Origin: UBA8296 sp031581145
Lineage (GTDB): Bacteria; Bacteroidota; Rhodothermia; Balneolales; Balneolaceae
Assembly (NCBI GenBank): GCA_031581145.1
Contig: JAVLBP010000003.1
Span: 1 to 64,000 of the forward strand
Direction of reading: 5' to 3'
DNA: 64,000 bases
Numbering within the stretch: the first letter of the stretch is position 1; each line of letters starts with the position of its first letter. The notes below the pieces were generated by a model, which made no database searches, was not told the DNA's origin, and saw nothing but the letters and a program-made list of their open reading frames with translations. Shown here one piece after another: positions 26,221 through 34,987 of this stretch. Made by a program: the position numbers and the translations under genes.

Positions 26221-27180
26221 TTATTCCCCTTTTAATGAGAGCCCTACCAATCGTTTCAACTCGTCAATCTCTCTAGGTTTTAAATAACGCCAACGACCAA
26301 CACGAATGTCACGATCGGTGAGTCCTGCATACACTGTACGCTTTAAACGTATCACTTCTGTGCCAAAGTATGCAATCATCCTACGAATGAGGTGGTTACG
26401 CCCTTCTTCTACCATTAGGGTTAATTTGGTAGGGTCTGTGGAACTTCGTTTTACGGAGACTGCTTTGGCGGTTCCATCCTCAAGAGGAACCCCCAATTTC
26501 ATTTGAGCTAACGCTTCTTCTGACAGTGGATCGCGACTTGTTGCCACATAGGTTTTTTTCACTTTGTATGATGGGTGCATTAAGCGGTGGGCTAGTTCGC
26601 CATCATTGGTTAATACGAGCAATCCCGTGGTATTTCTGTCGAGGCGACCCACAGGATACACCCGGTACCCTGTCGCATCTTCAATAGCATCCATGACCGT
26701 TTTTCGACCCTTCTCATCACTGGTCGTGGAGATGGTATCGGTTCCTTTATTAAGCAGGATATACACATGGGGCTCGAGCTTTAGCGGTTGATCTTTGACC
26801 ACCACTTGATCTTTGAGCGTAACCTTGATACCCATTTCGGTGACAACGTTTCCGTTGAGTTTTACCTGTCCAGAAGAAATCAGTTCATCTGCCTCGCGAC
26901 GTGAACAAAACCCCGCATGAGCAATAAATTTGTTGAGCCGAAATGGTTTCTGTGGATCGTCAAGACGCTGCTGGGACTCTTTTGAGACATTACGAGGTGA
27001 GTCTGTTTTGCGTCCTTTGAATGGTTTAGAGCCTCGAAAGGGTTTCGAGCTAGGCGCACCACGCTTGGGGCGGTCGTCACGCTTGGGGCGGTCATCACGC
27101 TTGGGTCCGCGGTTTGTAGAACTTGGTCGGGATGATGGGGTATTATTCTTGCGGGGTCTGCGATTCATCGGCCTCTTCAT
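26221..27180 (-). CDS. 23S rRNA pseudouridine synthase, RluB/RsuA family
   Basis: Isomerises a uridine in rRNA. The order is a basic, disordered head with the 6-residue repeat KRDDRP (18-bp DNA repeat near 27070-27110), an S4 RNA-binding domain (FRLNKFIAHAGFCSRREADELI), then the catalytic domain with GRLDRNTTGLLVLTNDG, whose Asp is the catalytic residue, and RNHLIRRM. The frame stays open to 27294, but that would overlap scpB heavily. The ATG at 27180 (MKRPMNRR) gives a 38-base overlap and is preferred. RluB itself or an RluE/RsuA relative are all possible. Confidence 0.88.
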   Translation of the reverse strand: MKRPMNRRPRKNNTPSSRPSSTNRGPKRDDRPKRDDRPKRGAPSSKPFRGSKPFKGRKTDSPRNVSKESQQRLDDPQKPFRLNKFIAHAGFCSRREADELISSGQVKLNGNVVTEMGIKVTLKDQVVVKDQPLKLEPHVYILLNKGTDTISTTSDEKGRKTVMDAIEDATGYRVYPVGRLDRNTTGLLVLTNDGELAHRLMHPSYKVKKTYVATSRDPLSEEALAQMKLGVPLEDGTAKAVSVKRSSTDPTKLTLMVEEGRNHLIRRMIAYFGTEVIRLKRTVYAGLTDRDIRVGRWRYLKPREIDELKRLVGLSLKGE

Positions 27181-27796
27181 CTGTTTTGGTATGAAACTCG
27201 ATGAATGCCTGTCGATGCTCTGCCATGTCATCATCGCGTAGTAAATCCTCGATTTCGCGAGGTTTGGGGAGATCATCAACACTTTGGATGCCAAAATGGC
27301 TCAAAAAGAGTGGGGATGTTTTGTACAACAATGGTTTTCCTGGTGAGTCAGCACGCCCAGACACAGCAATGAGTTCCCGCTCCAAAAGCTGCCGGATCAC
27401 ATACCCTGAATCGACACCACGAATGGCATCAACTTCTGGCTTTGTAATCGGTTGTTTGTACGCGATAATGGCGACGGTCTCAAGTGCCGATTGCGATAAT
27501 CTACGTCGTCGAGACTGATTTTGAGCCATTTGAAGCCATGGGTGCAATTGTGGACGGGTAAGAAAACGGTATCCACCCCCTTTTTTCTCTATCCTAAAGG
27601 CAACATCATTCTGATCATACAGCTGGTTGAGCTCTACGATCATGTCGTCAATATGCTCGGTCGTGAGTGAAAGCTCTTCCTCGGATTCGTTGATCATAGC
27701 CGCAAGCTCACGTGCCTTCAATGGTTCTGCATGAGCAAAAAGAATGGCCTCAACCACAGAAATCAGCCTTGTACCATCAACAAACGTATAATTCAT
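27143..27796 (-). CDS. scpB: Segregation and condensation protein ScpB
   Basis: ScpB dimers bind the kleisin ScpA in the SMC-ScpAB condensin complex. 217 residues with two winged-helix domains. Family signatures are VVEAILFAHAEPLKARELA at residues 14-32, LSQSALETVAIIAYKQPITKPEVDAIRG and SGRADSPGKPLLYKTS. The C-terminus is acidic. scpA is not in the window. The stop overlaps the head of the pseudouridine synthase gene, the same neighbour found in many bacteria (scpB-rluB). Confidence 0.94.
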   Translation of the reverse strand: MNYTFVDGTRLISVVEAILFAHAEPLKARELAAMINESEEELSLTTEHIDDMIVELNQLYDQNDVAFRIEKKGGGYRFLTRPQLHPWLQMAQNQSRRRRLSQSALETVAIIAYKQPITKPEVDAIRGVDSGYVIRQLLERELIAVSGRADSPGKPLLYKTSPLFLSHFGIQSVDDLPKPREIEDLLRDDDMAEHRQAFIEFHTKTDEEADESQTPQE

Positions 27797-27831
27797 AGGC
27801 GTAGTTTACGACTTATTTGGTTGACTTGGAA

Positions 27832-30099
27832 TCAATCCACGGCATCCACATCGACATTCAAACGAACCGATGACCACCCTTGTTTTTTGATCCCTTCCAC
27901 TTGCTGGATTATTCGGTCTAAAAATGGATAAAGTTGGGATGCTTTGCTTTGTGGGTCTACTTTTAATGACACCTGCCAGTGGGTTCGGTTTTGGATGCGC
28001 TCAATGAGCGCAGGTGCCGGCCCCAACACATTAGACTCCCCAGCATGTTGCCGTAGCGCTTGGCCCAATGCTTGTGCTTTTTCAATGGTCGTCGTGGCTT
28101 GGCGACCTTTCAAATGAAACGTCACCATTCTGCAAAAAGGGGGATACATACTTGCTTGACGAACCGCGCGTTCATGACTCACAAACCGCATGTAATCATG
28201 GTTTTCTGCCGCTTTGAATGCCTCATGTTCTGCTAAATAGGTCTGCACATAGACATGACCTGGTCGTTCTGCACGACCTGCTCGACCCGCCACTTGACTG
28301 ATTAATTGATACAGTCTTTCTGAGGCGCGCCATGATGGAAACGCCAACTCGTTTTCCGCTTGCAAGACCCCAACAACTGTGACATTAGGAAAGTCGAGTC
28401 CCTTCGCTAACATTTGTGTACCAAGCAGAATATCGGCCTCCCCCTGTTTCACGGACTGATAAATGGCCGCGTGGTCATCCTTTTTGGAGGTGCTATCACG
28501 GTCCATCCGTCGAATGACAGCGTCTGGATAGAGAGTCTGTAGCTCTTCTTCAAGTTGCTGAGTCCCCATTCCCTTTGGCTCTAAATCTTGGCTCCCACAC
28601 GACTCACACTGCGTTGGTACACGATGTGCGTGACCGCTATAATGACAAAGGAGCATGTTCTTGAGTTTATGGTAAGTCATACTCACAGAACATTGAGGAC
28701 ATTCGGGTATATGGCCACAAGAAGAGCACTGTATATAAGAGGCCGAGCCTCGCCGGTTTAGCAGGATAATCGATTGCTCCTGTCTCTCTAGGGACTCCTC
28801 AATGGCACTGTACAATTCCACCGTTAAAGGGCCCTTCATGGCCGATCGATACGATTGCATGGGAAGTATCGAGACCTTTGGCATCGACCCAAAAGGGCGT
28901 TCAGTCAGTGACAGAAGGGTGTGTTTTCCCTGCTGGGCTCCCTCCCATGTGGTGATGGATGGGGTTGCCGAGCCAAGCACACACACCGCTTGCTCAATCG
29001 ATGCCCTCATCAAAGCAACGTCTCTGGCATGATAACGCGGTGCAGGATCAAATTGTTTGTAACTCGTGTCGTGCTCTTCGTCCACCACAATCACGCCAAG
29101 ATGATCAACAGGGGCAAAAATGGCGGATCGTGGACCCACGACAACCTTGGCATCTCCACTCTGAATCGAGTGCCAAGCTCCTGCTTTCTCTTTATCGGTT
29201 TGACGGCTATGCAAGACGGCTAATCTAGGCCCAAAATGACGCTCAAACCGAGCAACAGTTTGAGGCGTGAGTGCAATCTCAGGCACGAGTACAATCGCCC
29301 CTTTTCCTGTCGCTAACGCTTGATCGATAGCGTGGAGATAGACTTCGGTTTTACCCGAACCTGTGACACCATGAAGTAAAAAACTTTGATAGTGCCCTTT
29401 TTGAAGCGCCTTTTGGATCGGTTCAAAAGCTTGATCTTGCGACGGGGTTAAGGGGTGAATGGGGGTCTCAATTTGATGAGCGTCACCGGTTTTATGAACG
29501 TCACCCGTGGAAAGGGGATTTGGATGTTCTCCGTTTTGGATGGGTTCATCCATGGAGCGAACCTTCGTTTTGGGGATTTGAATAACCTGAACCCAGCCCT
29601 TCTTCTTGAGTGATGCAATGGCCTTGACCTCCTCTCGTCCTCGATACTTTCTCTTTAGCCCAGCCAAAGACCACCCTTCTTTCCCCTTGCTATCTACATC
29701 GTCTAGCAAGGTTTTCTCAGCAACTGAAAGCGAGTCAACCCCCAACGGTGCATCCTTCACTGGAACTTGAACGAGTCTCTCTTCGGCAACGATGCCCACA
29801 GCAGAAGGGAGCGCCGTCTGAAGCACTTCACCTTGGCTACAAAAATAGAATGTAGAGATCCATTCCACGAGTCGGAGCGTGTCCTGGCTCACCACAGGAT
29901 CCACATCCAGCGCCTTGATGACGGGCTGCGTCTTGAATGATGGCGCCGTGTCATGAATCTTCACCACCATGCCGATGGCATGCACCCCTCGAAGGGGAAC
30001 CCATGCCCGAACCCCTGGCTCGAGTGCCAGTGATTCAGGAATGTGGTACGTAAATGTTTGTCTGACCGCTGTGGGAAAGGCCAGCTCGGCAAACCTCAT
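27832..30099 (-). CDS. priA: Primosomal replication restart helicase PriA (one zinc-ligand Cys replaced)
   Basis: PriA recognises stalled forks and reloads the replicative helicase. An N-terminal 3'-DNA-binding domain (1-105) is followed by the helicase core with Walker A GVTGSGKT at 244-251 and DEEH at 340-343, then the zinc-binding insert and lobe 2 (LLGTQMLAKGLDFPNVT, VAGRAGRAERPG). The insert has Cys458, 461, 467, 470, 485, 498 and 501, but residue 488, normally the eighth Cys (CHYCG), is Ser (AGC at 28636-28638). An inserted Thr/His/Gly-rich stretch lies near 195-213. Length (755) is normal. Confidence 0.94.
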   Translation of the reverse strand: MRFAELAFPTAVRQTFTYHIPESLALEPGVRAWVPLRGVHAIGMVVKIHDTAPSFKTQPVIKALDVDPVVSQDTLRLVEWISTFYFCSQGEVLQTALPSAVGIVAEERLVQVPVKDAPLGVDSLSVAEKTLLDDVDSKGKEGWSLAGLKRKYRGREEVKAIASLKKKGWVQVIQIPKTKVRSMDEPIQNGEHPNPLSTGDVHKTGDAHQIETPIHPLTPSQDQAFEPIQKALQKGHYQSFLLHGVTGSGKTEVYLHAIDQALATGKGAIVLVPEIALTPQTVARFERHFGPRLAVLHSRQTDKEKAGAWHSIQSGDAKVVVGPRSAIFAPVDHLGVIVVDEEHDTSYKQFDPAPRYHARDVALMRASIEQAVCVLGSATPSITTWEGAQQGKHTLLSLTERPFGSMPKVSILPMQSYRSAMKGPLTVELYSAIEESLERQEQSIILLNRRGSASYIQCSSCGHIPECPQCSVSMTYHKLKNMLLCHYSGHAHRVPTQCESCGSQDLEPKGMGTQQLEEELQTLYPDAVIRRMDRDSTSKKDDHAAIYQSVKQGEADILLGTQMLAKGLDFPNVTVVGVLQAENELAFPSWRASERLYQLISQVAGRAGRAERPGHVYVQTYLAEHEAFKAAENHDYMRFVSHERAVRQASMYPPFCRMVTFHLKGRQATTTIEKAQALGQALRQHAGESNVLGPAPALIERIQNRTHWQVSLKVDPQSKASQLYPFLDRIIQQVEGIKKQGWSSVRLNVDVDAVD

Positions 30100-30108
30100 A
30101 AAACTAGG

Positions 30109-30246
30109 CTAGGACGTTCGGTTTCTGCGACATCGTTCACTACAATATCGCACCTCATCCCATACTTTTTCCCATTTTTTTCGCCACGTGAATGGACGTC
30201 CACAGGTAGCGCAAAGTTTTGAGGGTAAATCTCTTTTTTTACGCAT
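30109..30246 (-). CDS. Small DUF2256-type zinc-ribbon-like protein
   Basis: 45 residues beginning MRKKRDLPSK, with CATC and CSERC pairs around a Trp/Lys-rich centre (RPFTWRKKWEKVWDEVRYCSERCR). This is the DUF2256 pattern, probably one zinc site. It starts 19 bases after the cryptochrome stop on the same strand; DUF2256 genes are often next to photolyase/cryptochrome genes (established association, no proven role). A Met two codons upstream (30252) is an alternative start. Easily missed because of its size. Confidence 0.8.
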   Translation of the reverse strand: MRKKRDLPSKLCATCGRPFTWRKKWEKVWDEVRYCSERCRRNRTS

Positions 30247-30265
30247 ACCCATCACGCGACGATCC

Positions 30266-31576
30266 TCAAAATAACGTCCCTTGTAACCACGTTTTACGAT
30301 AGGTCCCTTTGCTGTCGTACATCTTGGCTTGACGCTCCACATCAAACTGACGATTTCTTGGGTCATGGCCAACCGTGGAGTTGTAGGCCCAGTTCCCCCA
30401 ATTAGAGGCAACATCGTAATCAACGAGCATGGTTTCGAAGTATGATGCTCCCATACGCCAATCGACTCCTAAGTTTTGGGATAAAAATGAGGCAACGTTT
30501 TGCCTGCCGCGATTACTCATATATCCAGTTGCATTGAGCTCTCTCATGTTCGCATCGACAAAGTCGGCGCCTGTTTTCCCCTCAGCCCACCGTTGAAATC
30601 TTTCCATATTTGCTTCTTGGTGCACAGCTTTTCCTTGGATTCCTCCAGCATAAAACAATGCGGCACCGTGCTTCCAAGCACTAAATTGAAAAAAATCACG
30701 CCAAAGAAGCTCAAATATTAGCCAATAGGTTGACTCATTGCTCACTCTCTGCTCTTCATATCGCTTCACTTCTGACCAGATACGACGTGGACTAATGCAT
30801 CCATTGGCCAACCATGCAGAAAACTTTGAGGAATAATTCGCCCCCAACAAACCATTCCTTGTCTTCTTGTACACCTTAAGATGATCCCCTTCCCAAATGT
30901 ATTGTTCTAATCGCTCCATTGCAGCCGACTCACCCCCTTTATAGGGTAATACAGCTCTGGAATCATACTCAGCATCGGCTGCATGGACTGTCAGTTGTGA
31001 GCTTTCGAGTACCTCATTGACTGTAGGTCCTGAAGCATCAGTAGCCCACGAAATAGACGATGGTGCGGCGATAGGCTCTCTAACTTCGAACGATTTTTCG
31101 ACCTTTTTTCGAAACGGTGTAAAAACTTTGGGCAGGTCATCGATGTCAAAAGGGAGGTCCTCCGTATGCAATAAGGTATGCCCTTCGATCCACTGGATGG
31201 CGCATGTCGTGGGTACCAAGTCTTCAATTTTTTCTTCCAACTCAGCTTCTTCTGTACCTGGATAGGTCATACTCACGATTTCCGATACATCATGTTTATC
31301 AACGAGATCTGCCATGACACTCGGTGTGTCACCTTCTTTCACAATGAGTGTCCCACCCATGGATTGGATACGTTCAGCAAGATTTTCAATAGACTCTTTC
31401 CAAAACCTCGCTCTATATGAACCCATTTTTGGCCTTCCTAGACGCGTCGCGCTAAACCAGTGGGGATCCACGATCACTACAGGGAGAATCGGTTGCTGGG
31501 TTGTGCAAGCATGGAGGAGCGCTGGATGATCATCCAGACGGAAATCTTGCCGAAACCAAAGCAGAGTATGAGACAT
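30266..31576 (-). CDS. DASH-family cryptochrome / photolyase
   Basis: 436-residue flavoprotein of the photolyase superfamily. The N-terminal alpha/beta domain begins MSHTLLWFRQDFRLDDHPAL. The FAD-binding helical domain contains GANYSSKFSAWLANGCISPRRIW, LLWRDFFQFSAW and NATGYMSNRGRQNVASFL, then DYDVASNWGNWAY, which is strongly DASH-like. DASH proteins bind FAD and MTHF and repair cyclobutane dimers mainly in single-stranded DNA. The ATG at 31576 is chosen because it begins the conserved domain, though the frame extends 13 codons upstream. It is divergent from an AlkA-like glycosylase and followed by DUF2256. Confidence 0.93.
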   Translation of the reverse strand: MSHTLLWFRQDFRLDDHPALLHACTTQQPILPVVIVDPHWFSATRLGRPKMGSYRARFWKESIENLAERIQSMGGTLIVKEGDTPSVMADLVDKHDVSEIVSMTYPGTEEAELEEKIEDLVPTTCAIQWIEGHTLLHTEDLPFDIDDLPKVFTPFRKKVEKSFEVREPIAAPSSISWATDASGPTVNEVLESSQLTVHAADAEYDSRAVLPYKGGESAAMERLEQYIWEGDHLKVYKKTRNGLLGANYSSKFSAWLANGCISPRRIWSEVKRYEEQRVSNESTYWLIFELLWRDFFQFSAWKHGAALFYAGGIQGKAVHQEANMERFQRWAEGKTGADFVDANMRELNATGYMSNRGRQNVASFLSQNLGVDWRMGASYFETMLVDYDVASNWGNWAYNSTVGHDPRNRQFDVERQAKMYDSKGTYRKTWLQGTLF

Positions 31577-31758
31577 AATTTTACGATTTAATGTGCATCT
31601 TGAACGAGTCGACACCTACTTTCGTTTCAGTAGATATCTGTGGAAAGATAACTGTGGACAAGAAAGTTGCACCTCTTTTGGATCCCTGCCATATCCCTGC
31701 TAAATCTTTGCTGCACCTATTTTGCCCATAGACACAATACTCACTCAAATTGCTCCTC

Positions 31759-32736
31759 ATGTCTCACTGGACACTAAAGTCAATTCCTCCTCACGATTGG
31801 ACGCTCTGTCTCGACATGCAGGTCTATTTTGATCATGAACATGATCCTGAAGAGATCTTTGAGAATGGATATCACCGCCCCATTCGAGCTGGGGAAAAGA
31901 ATGTTGTTGTAACCATTCAGTTTAATGGGGATCCAGACGCACCCGAATTTGCTATTCACACCAATGAAGATCTTTCCAAAGACGAGATTCAGGATGCAAA
32001 CCGGTCTTTATCAAGAATTTTAGGAACTGAGCTTGACCTTCGCCCACTGTATGATCAAGCAAGCAATGATCCTCTGTTGGGGCCACTATTAACCTCCCTG
32101 TATGGTCTCAAACGAATGTCTAGGGCCACCCTTTTTGAGGATACCGTGAATCGCATCGTCGAGATGCAAATGTCACATAAGCCTACCGCCAAAAAAATGA
32201 TGTATAGGATTCGTGAATATTATGGTCAATTGATCCCTTTTGGAGGACAAACACTGGCCACGTGGCCGACACCGGCTCAGCTAAAAAACGCAGACCCCGA
32301 AACGATACGAGGCATGGGCCCCACAAGGCGAAAAGGGGAATATATCTCTGACTTTGCAGCCCAACTCGATGAAGGTGATATAAACCACGAATGGTTGGAT
32401 CGTACGGCCTCGGCAAAAGAGTTTTTAGAAGCGATATCCAATGTCCGAGGTATAGGCCCAACAGCTGCGCAAGATTTAATGCTTTACCGTCCAACCACAC
32501 AGGCCTATTTCCCGTCGTCTAAAGTCAAAGGTGAAGAAAAAGGGCTCCGTAAATGGATTATCCTAAGCCATGGCGGCGATCCTTCTCGAACAACAGAAGC
32601 TCAATTTGAACAAATGATTAAACCCTGGAAAGGATGTGAGGCCTCCGCCATAGAGTTCTTCCACATGAACTGGGTGATGGAATACAAACGTCGCAAAGCG
32701 GAACGTAGGCGCCAGAAAGAATCTCAAAAAGCATAA
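31759..32736 (+). CDS. AlkA-like HhH-GPD DNA glycosylase
   Basis: 325 residues. The N-terminal half looks like the AlkA/OGG beta domain, and the C-terminal half has the helix-hairpin-helix VRGIGPTAAQDLMLY (around 229-243) and KPWKGCEASAIEFFHMNW, which aligns with the AlkA KPWRSYALLH segment. It would remove alkylated bases. The place of the catalytic Asp (LPDD in AlkA) reads FPSSKVKGEEKGLRKW, so no Asp is there; a Glu just before GLRK is the nearest acid. Activity is therefore uncertain. The ATG at 31759 is chosen over a TTG at 31750. It is divergent from the DASH cryptochrome, a pairing of two repair genes. Confidence 0.8.
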   Translation: MSHWTLKSIPPHDWTLCLDMQVYFDHEHDPEEIFENGYHRPIRAGEKNVVVTIQFNGDPDAPEFAIHTNEDLSKDEIQDANRSLSRILGTELDLRPLYDQASNDPLLGPLLTSLYGLKRMSRATLFEDTVNRIVEMQMSHKPTAKKMMYRIREYYGQLIPFGGQTLATWPTPAQLKNADPETIRGMGPTRRKGEYISDFAAQLDEGDINHEWLDRTASAKEFLEAISNVRGIGPTAAQDLMLYRPTTQAYFPSSKVKGEEKGLRKWIILSHGGDPSRTTEAQFEQMIKPWKGCEASAIEFFHMNWVMEYKRRKAERRRQKESQKA

Positions 32737-32769
32737 AAAAACCCCACACCGGGTTTCCAGCGTGGGGTT
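32735..32769 (-). terminator. Terminator of groEL, also usable by the glycosylase gene
   Basis: AACCCCAC at 32740-32747 pairs with GTGGGGTT at 32762-32769, an 8-bp GC-rich stem extended inward after one mismatch. On the minus strand it is followed by seven T (32735-32741). On the plus strand the T run is broken, so it favours groEL. It begins inside the stop codon region of the convergent glycosylase gene. Confidence 0.85.
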
Positions 32770-32788
32770 ACATTTTTGGAGGGGTAGA

Positions 32789-34441
32789 TTAGAAATCCAT
32801 TCCACCCATTCCGCCCATGCCATCCATACCTGCAGGTGGCATTGCTGGGGCCGCTTCTTTCTCTTCAGGCTTCTCCACAATGATCGCTTCAGTTGTGAGG
32901 AGTAGACCTGCAACAGAGGCAGCGTTTTCAAGTGCAGAACGTGTCACCTTCGTTGGATCTATGACACCTGCAGCAAGAAGATCTTCATAGACCTCCGTAC
33001 GTGCGTTGTAACCATGCGCCCCTTCTCCGTCGAGGACTTTTTGGACAACGATAGATCCCTCGACGCCTGCGTTGGCCGCGATGGTGCGAAGGGGTGCTTG
33101 TAGTGCACGACGAATGATGTCGAATCCAACTTCTTGGTCACTATTTTCACCTTTGAGACCATCTGCACCTTTGAGTGCGCGAAGCAACGCAACACCACCA
33201 CCTGGGACAATTCCTTCCTCAACGGCAGCGCGAGTAGCATGAAGTGCATCTTCCACGCGGGCTTTCTTCTCTTTCATCTCTACCTCAGATGCTGCACCAA
33301 TGTAGAGAACTGCAACACCTCCGGCTAATTTCGCAAGACGCTCTTGAAGCTTCTCACGATCGTAGTCTGAGGTAGTATTCTCAATCTGAGATCGGATTTG
33401 ATTAACGCGAGCTTTGATGTCCTCATCTTTGCCTTTTCCACCAACAATGGTTGTGTTGTCTTTGTCAATGGTCACACGATCTACCTGACCTAGGAAGTCG
33501 AGTGTTGCATTTTCGAGTTTGTAGCCACGCTCTTCGCTAATAACCGTGCCTCCAGTAAGGATGGCAAGATCTTCAAGCATCGCTTTGCGACGATCACCAA
33601 ATCCTGGCGCTTTCACCGCGGCAATCTTGAGTGACCCACGAAGTTTGTTGACAACAAGTGTGGCCAACGCTTCACCCTCAACATCTTCGGCAATGATTAA
33701 TAGAGGCTTGCCAGATTGCATCACTTTCTCAAGGATAGGAAGCAAGTCCTTCATGTTTGAAATCTTCTTGTCGAAGATTAAGATGTATGGAGCCTCAAAT
33801 TCCGTTGTCATATTATCGGAGTTGGTCACGAAGTATGGAGAGAGATACCCACGATCAAACTGCATCCCTTCAACAGTCTCGAGATATGTCTCCGTACCTT
33901 TGGCCTCCTCAACGGTGATCACACCATCTTTGCCAACTTTCTCCATCGCATCTGCGATAAGGCTTCCAATCGCATTATCATTGTTTGCAGAGATTGTACC
34001 AACCTGGGCAATTTCTTCGCGGCCAGAAATCTCCTTACTCATGGAGCGAAGTTCGGTAATGACACCTTCAACAGCTGTATCGATGCCACGTTTCAAGTCC
34101 ATTGGATTGGCCCCTGCAGTGACATTTTTTAGCCCTTGTTGGATAATAGATTGTGCCAAAACAGTTGCTGTTGTTGTCCCATCACCCGCGTTATCGCTTG
34201 TACGTGATGCAACCTCTTTGACCATCTGTGCACCACTATTCTCCACTTTATCGGTGAGTTCAACCTCCTTTGCAACCGTAACACCATCCTTGGTAACGTT
34301 GGGTGCACCGAATGATTTCTCAATCACAACATTTCGACCGCGGGGGCCTAGCGTGACTTTAACTGCGTTTGCGAGTTTATCCACACCACGTTTAAGTGCA
34401 TCGCGTGCTTCTAAATCGTAATGAATATTTTTTGCTGCCAT
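32789..34441 (-). CDS. groL: Chaperonin GroEL
   Basis: 60-kDa chaperonin forming the double heptameric folding chamber in the cytosol. 550 residues, colinear with the family: KVTLGPRGRNVVIEKSFGAP near the start, the ATP-site DNAGDGTTTATVLA around 85-98, GIVPGGGVALLRA near 410 and the Gly/Met-rich tail ending GMGGMGGMDF. It lies 45 bases downstream of groES. Codon use is even and conserved, as expected for a highly expressed gene. Confidence 0.98.
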   Translation of the reverse strand: MAAKNIHYDLEARDALKRGVDKLANAVKVTLGPRGRNVVIEKSFGAPNVTKDGVTVAKEVELTDKVENSGAQMVKEVASRTSDNAGDGTTTATVLAQSIIQQGLKNVTAGANPMDLKRGIDTAVEGVITELRSMSKEISGREEIAQVGTISANNDNAIGSLIADAMEKVGKDGVITVEEAKGTETYLETVEGMQFDRGYLSPYFVTNSDNMTTEFEAPYILIFDKKISNMKDLLPILEKVMQSGKPLLIIAEDVEGEALATLVVNKLRGSLKIAAVKAPGFGDRRKAMLEDLAILTGGTVISEERGYKLENATLDFLGQVDRVTIDKDNTTIVGGKGKDEDIKARVNQIRSQIENTTSDYDREKLQERLAKLAGGVAVLYIGAASEVEMKEKKARVEDALHATRAAVEEGIVPGGGVALLRALKGADGLKGENSDQEVGFDIIRRALQAPLRTIAANAGVEGSIVVQKVLDGEGAHGYNARTEVYEDLLAAGVIDPTKVTRSALENAASVAGLLLTTEAIIVEKPEEKEAAPAMPPAGMDGMGGMGGMDF

Positions 34442-34486
34442 GTTTCTGTCCTTTTTAGTGTTTTAGAATAGATTCCAATGATTGCG

Positions 34487-34774
34487 TTACGCAAGTACGC
34501 CAAGAATATCAGACTCACGCATAATGAGGAGATCTTCTCCATCAACCGTTACATCTGTTCCTGAATATTTGCCGTAAAGTACTTTGTCACCATCCTTGAC
34601 GGTTAACTCAATTTTGGTGCCATTTTCGACTTTACCAGGGCCTGCAGCGACGACTGTTCCACGCTGTGGTTTTTCCTTTGCTGTATCTGGGATTATGATG
34701 CCAGAGCTTGTGGTCTCTTCAGCTGCATCTGGGCGTACCAAGACGCGATCGGCGAGAGGTTTGATTGAAGACAT
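34487..34774 (-). CDS. groS: Co-chaperonin GroES
   Basis: 95-residue lid of the GroEL chamber. It begins IKPLADRVLVRPDAAEETTSSGIIIPDTAKEKPQRG, with the mobile loop around residues 20-35, and ends with the VLYGKYSGTDVTVDGEDLLIMRESDILGVL pattern. A strong AAGGAG lies 8 bases before the ATG on the minus strand. No CIRCE element (the HrcA operator) is present in the 213 bases upstream, so heat-shock control, if any, works in another way. Confidence 0.97.
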   Translation of the reverse strand: MSSIKPLADRVLVRPDAAEETTSSGIIIPDTAKEKPQRGTVVAAGPGKVENGTKIELTVKDGDKVLYGKYSGTDVTVDGEDLLIMRESDILGVLA

Positions 34775-34927
34775 AATATTACTCCTTAGGAATTATGATT
34801 TAATGTGTTTTGAATCGGTTCCAAAACGTTGATATCTCCGGAGAGGTCCCACTGCATCTCAGCCGGAACATCACGTCGGTCAACTCAACTAAAAGCAACT
34901 TCCGTACCAAAAGTGGGGCAAAGGAGG

Positions 34928-34951
34928 TTTGTTCATGAATTTGTTCATGAA
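34928..34951. repeat. Perfect 12-bp tandem repeat carrying TTCATGAA palindromes, upstream of groES
   Basis: TTTGTTCATGAA occurs twice in direct succession. Each copy holds the 8-bp palindrome TTCATGAA (34932-34939 and 34944-34951), so the palindromes are 12 bp apart. It lies in the 213-base rsmA-groES gap, where the groESL promoter must be. It could be a dimer-binding operator or a chance duplication. The rest of the gap shows nothing recognisable beyond the groES Shine-Dalgarno. Confidence 0.6.
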
Positions 34952-34987
34952 ACAGTGCCTTGTTGTCAGAGTGTCAGGCATGTCACT

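Noticed and set aside
31638..31661. DnaA boxes / replication origin
   Set aside because: TGTGGACAA and TGTGGAAAG are near matches to a DnaA box, but there are only two, with no AT-rich unwinding region and no dnaA or dnaN nearby.
33546..34421. 291-codon open frame on the plus strand opposite groEL
   Set aside because: It lies wholly antisense to a highly conserved gene, and its translation is Ser/Thr/Pro-rich with no domain pattern. It results from the codon bias of groEL.
34775..34987. CIRCE heat-shock operator before groES
   Set aside because: No TTAGCACTC/GAGTGCTAA pair, even with several mismatches allowed, on either strand.
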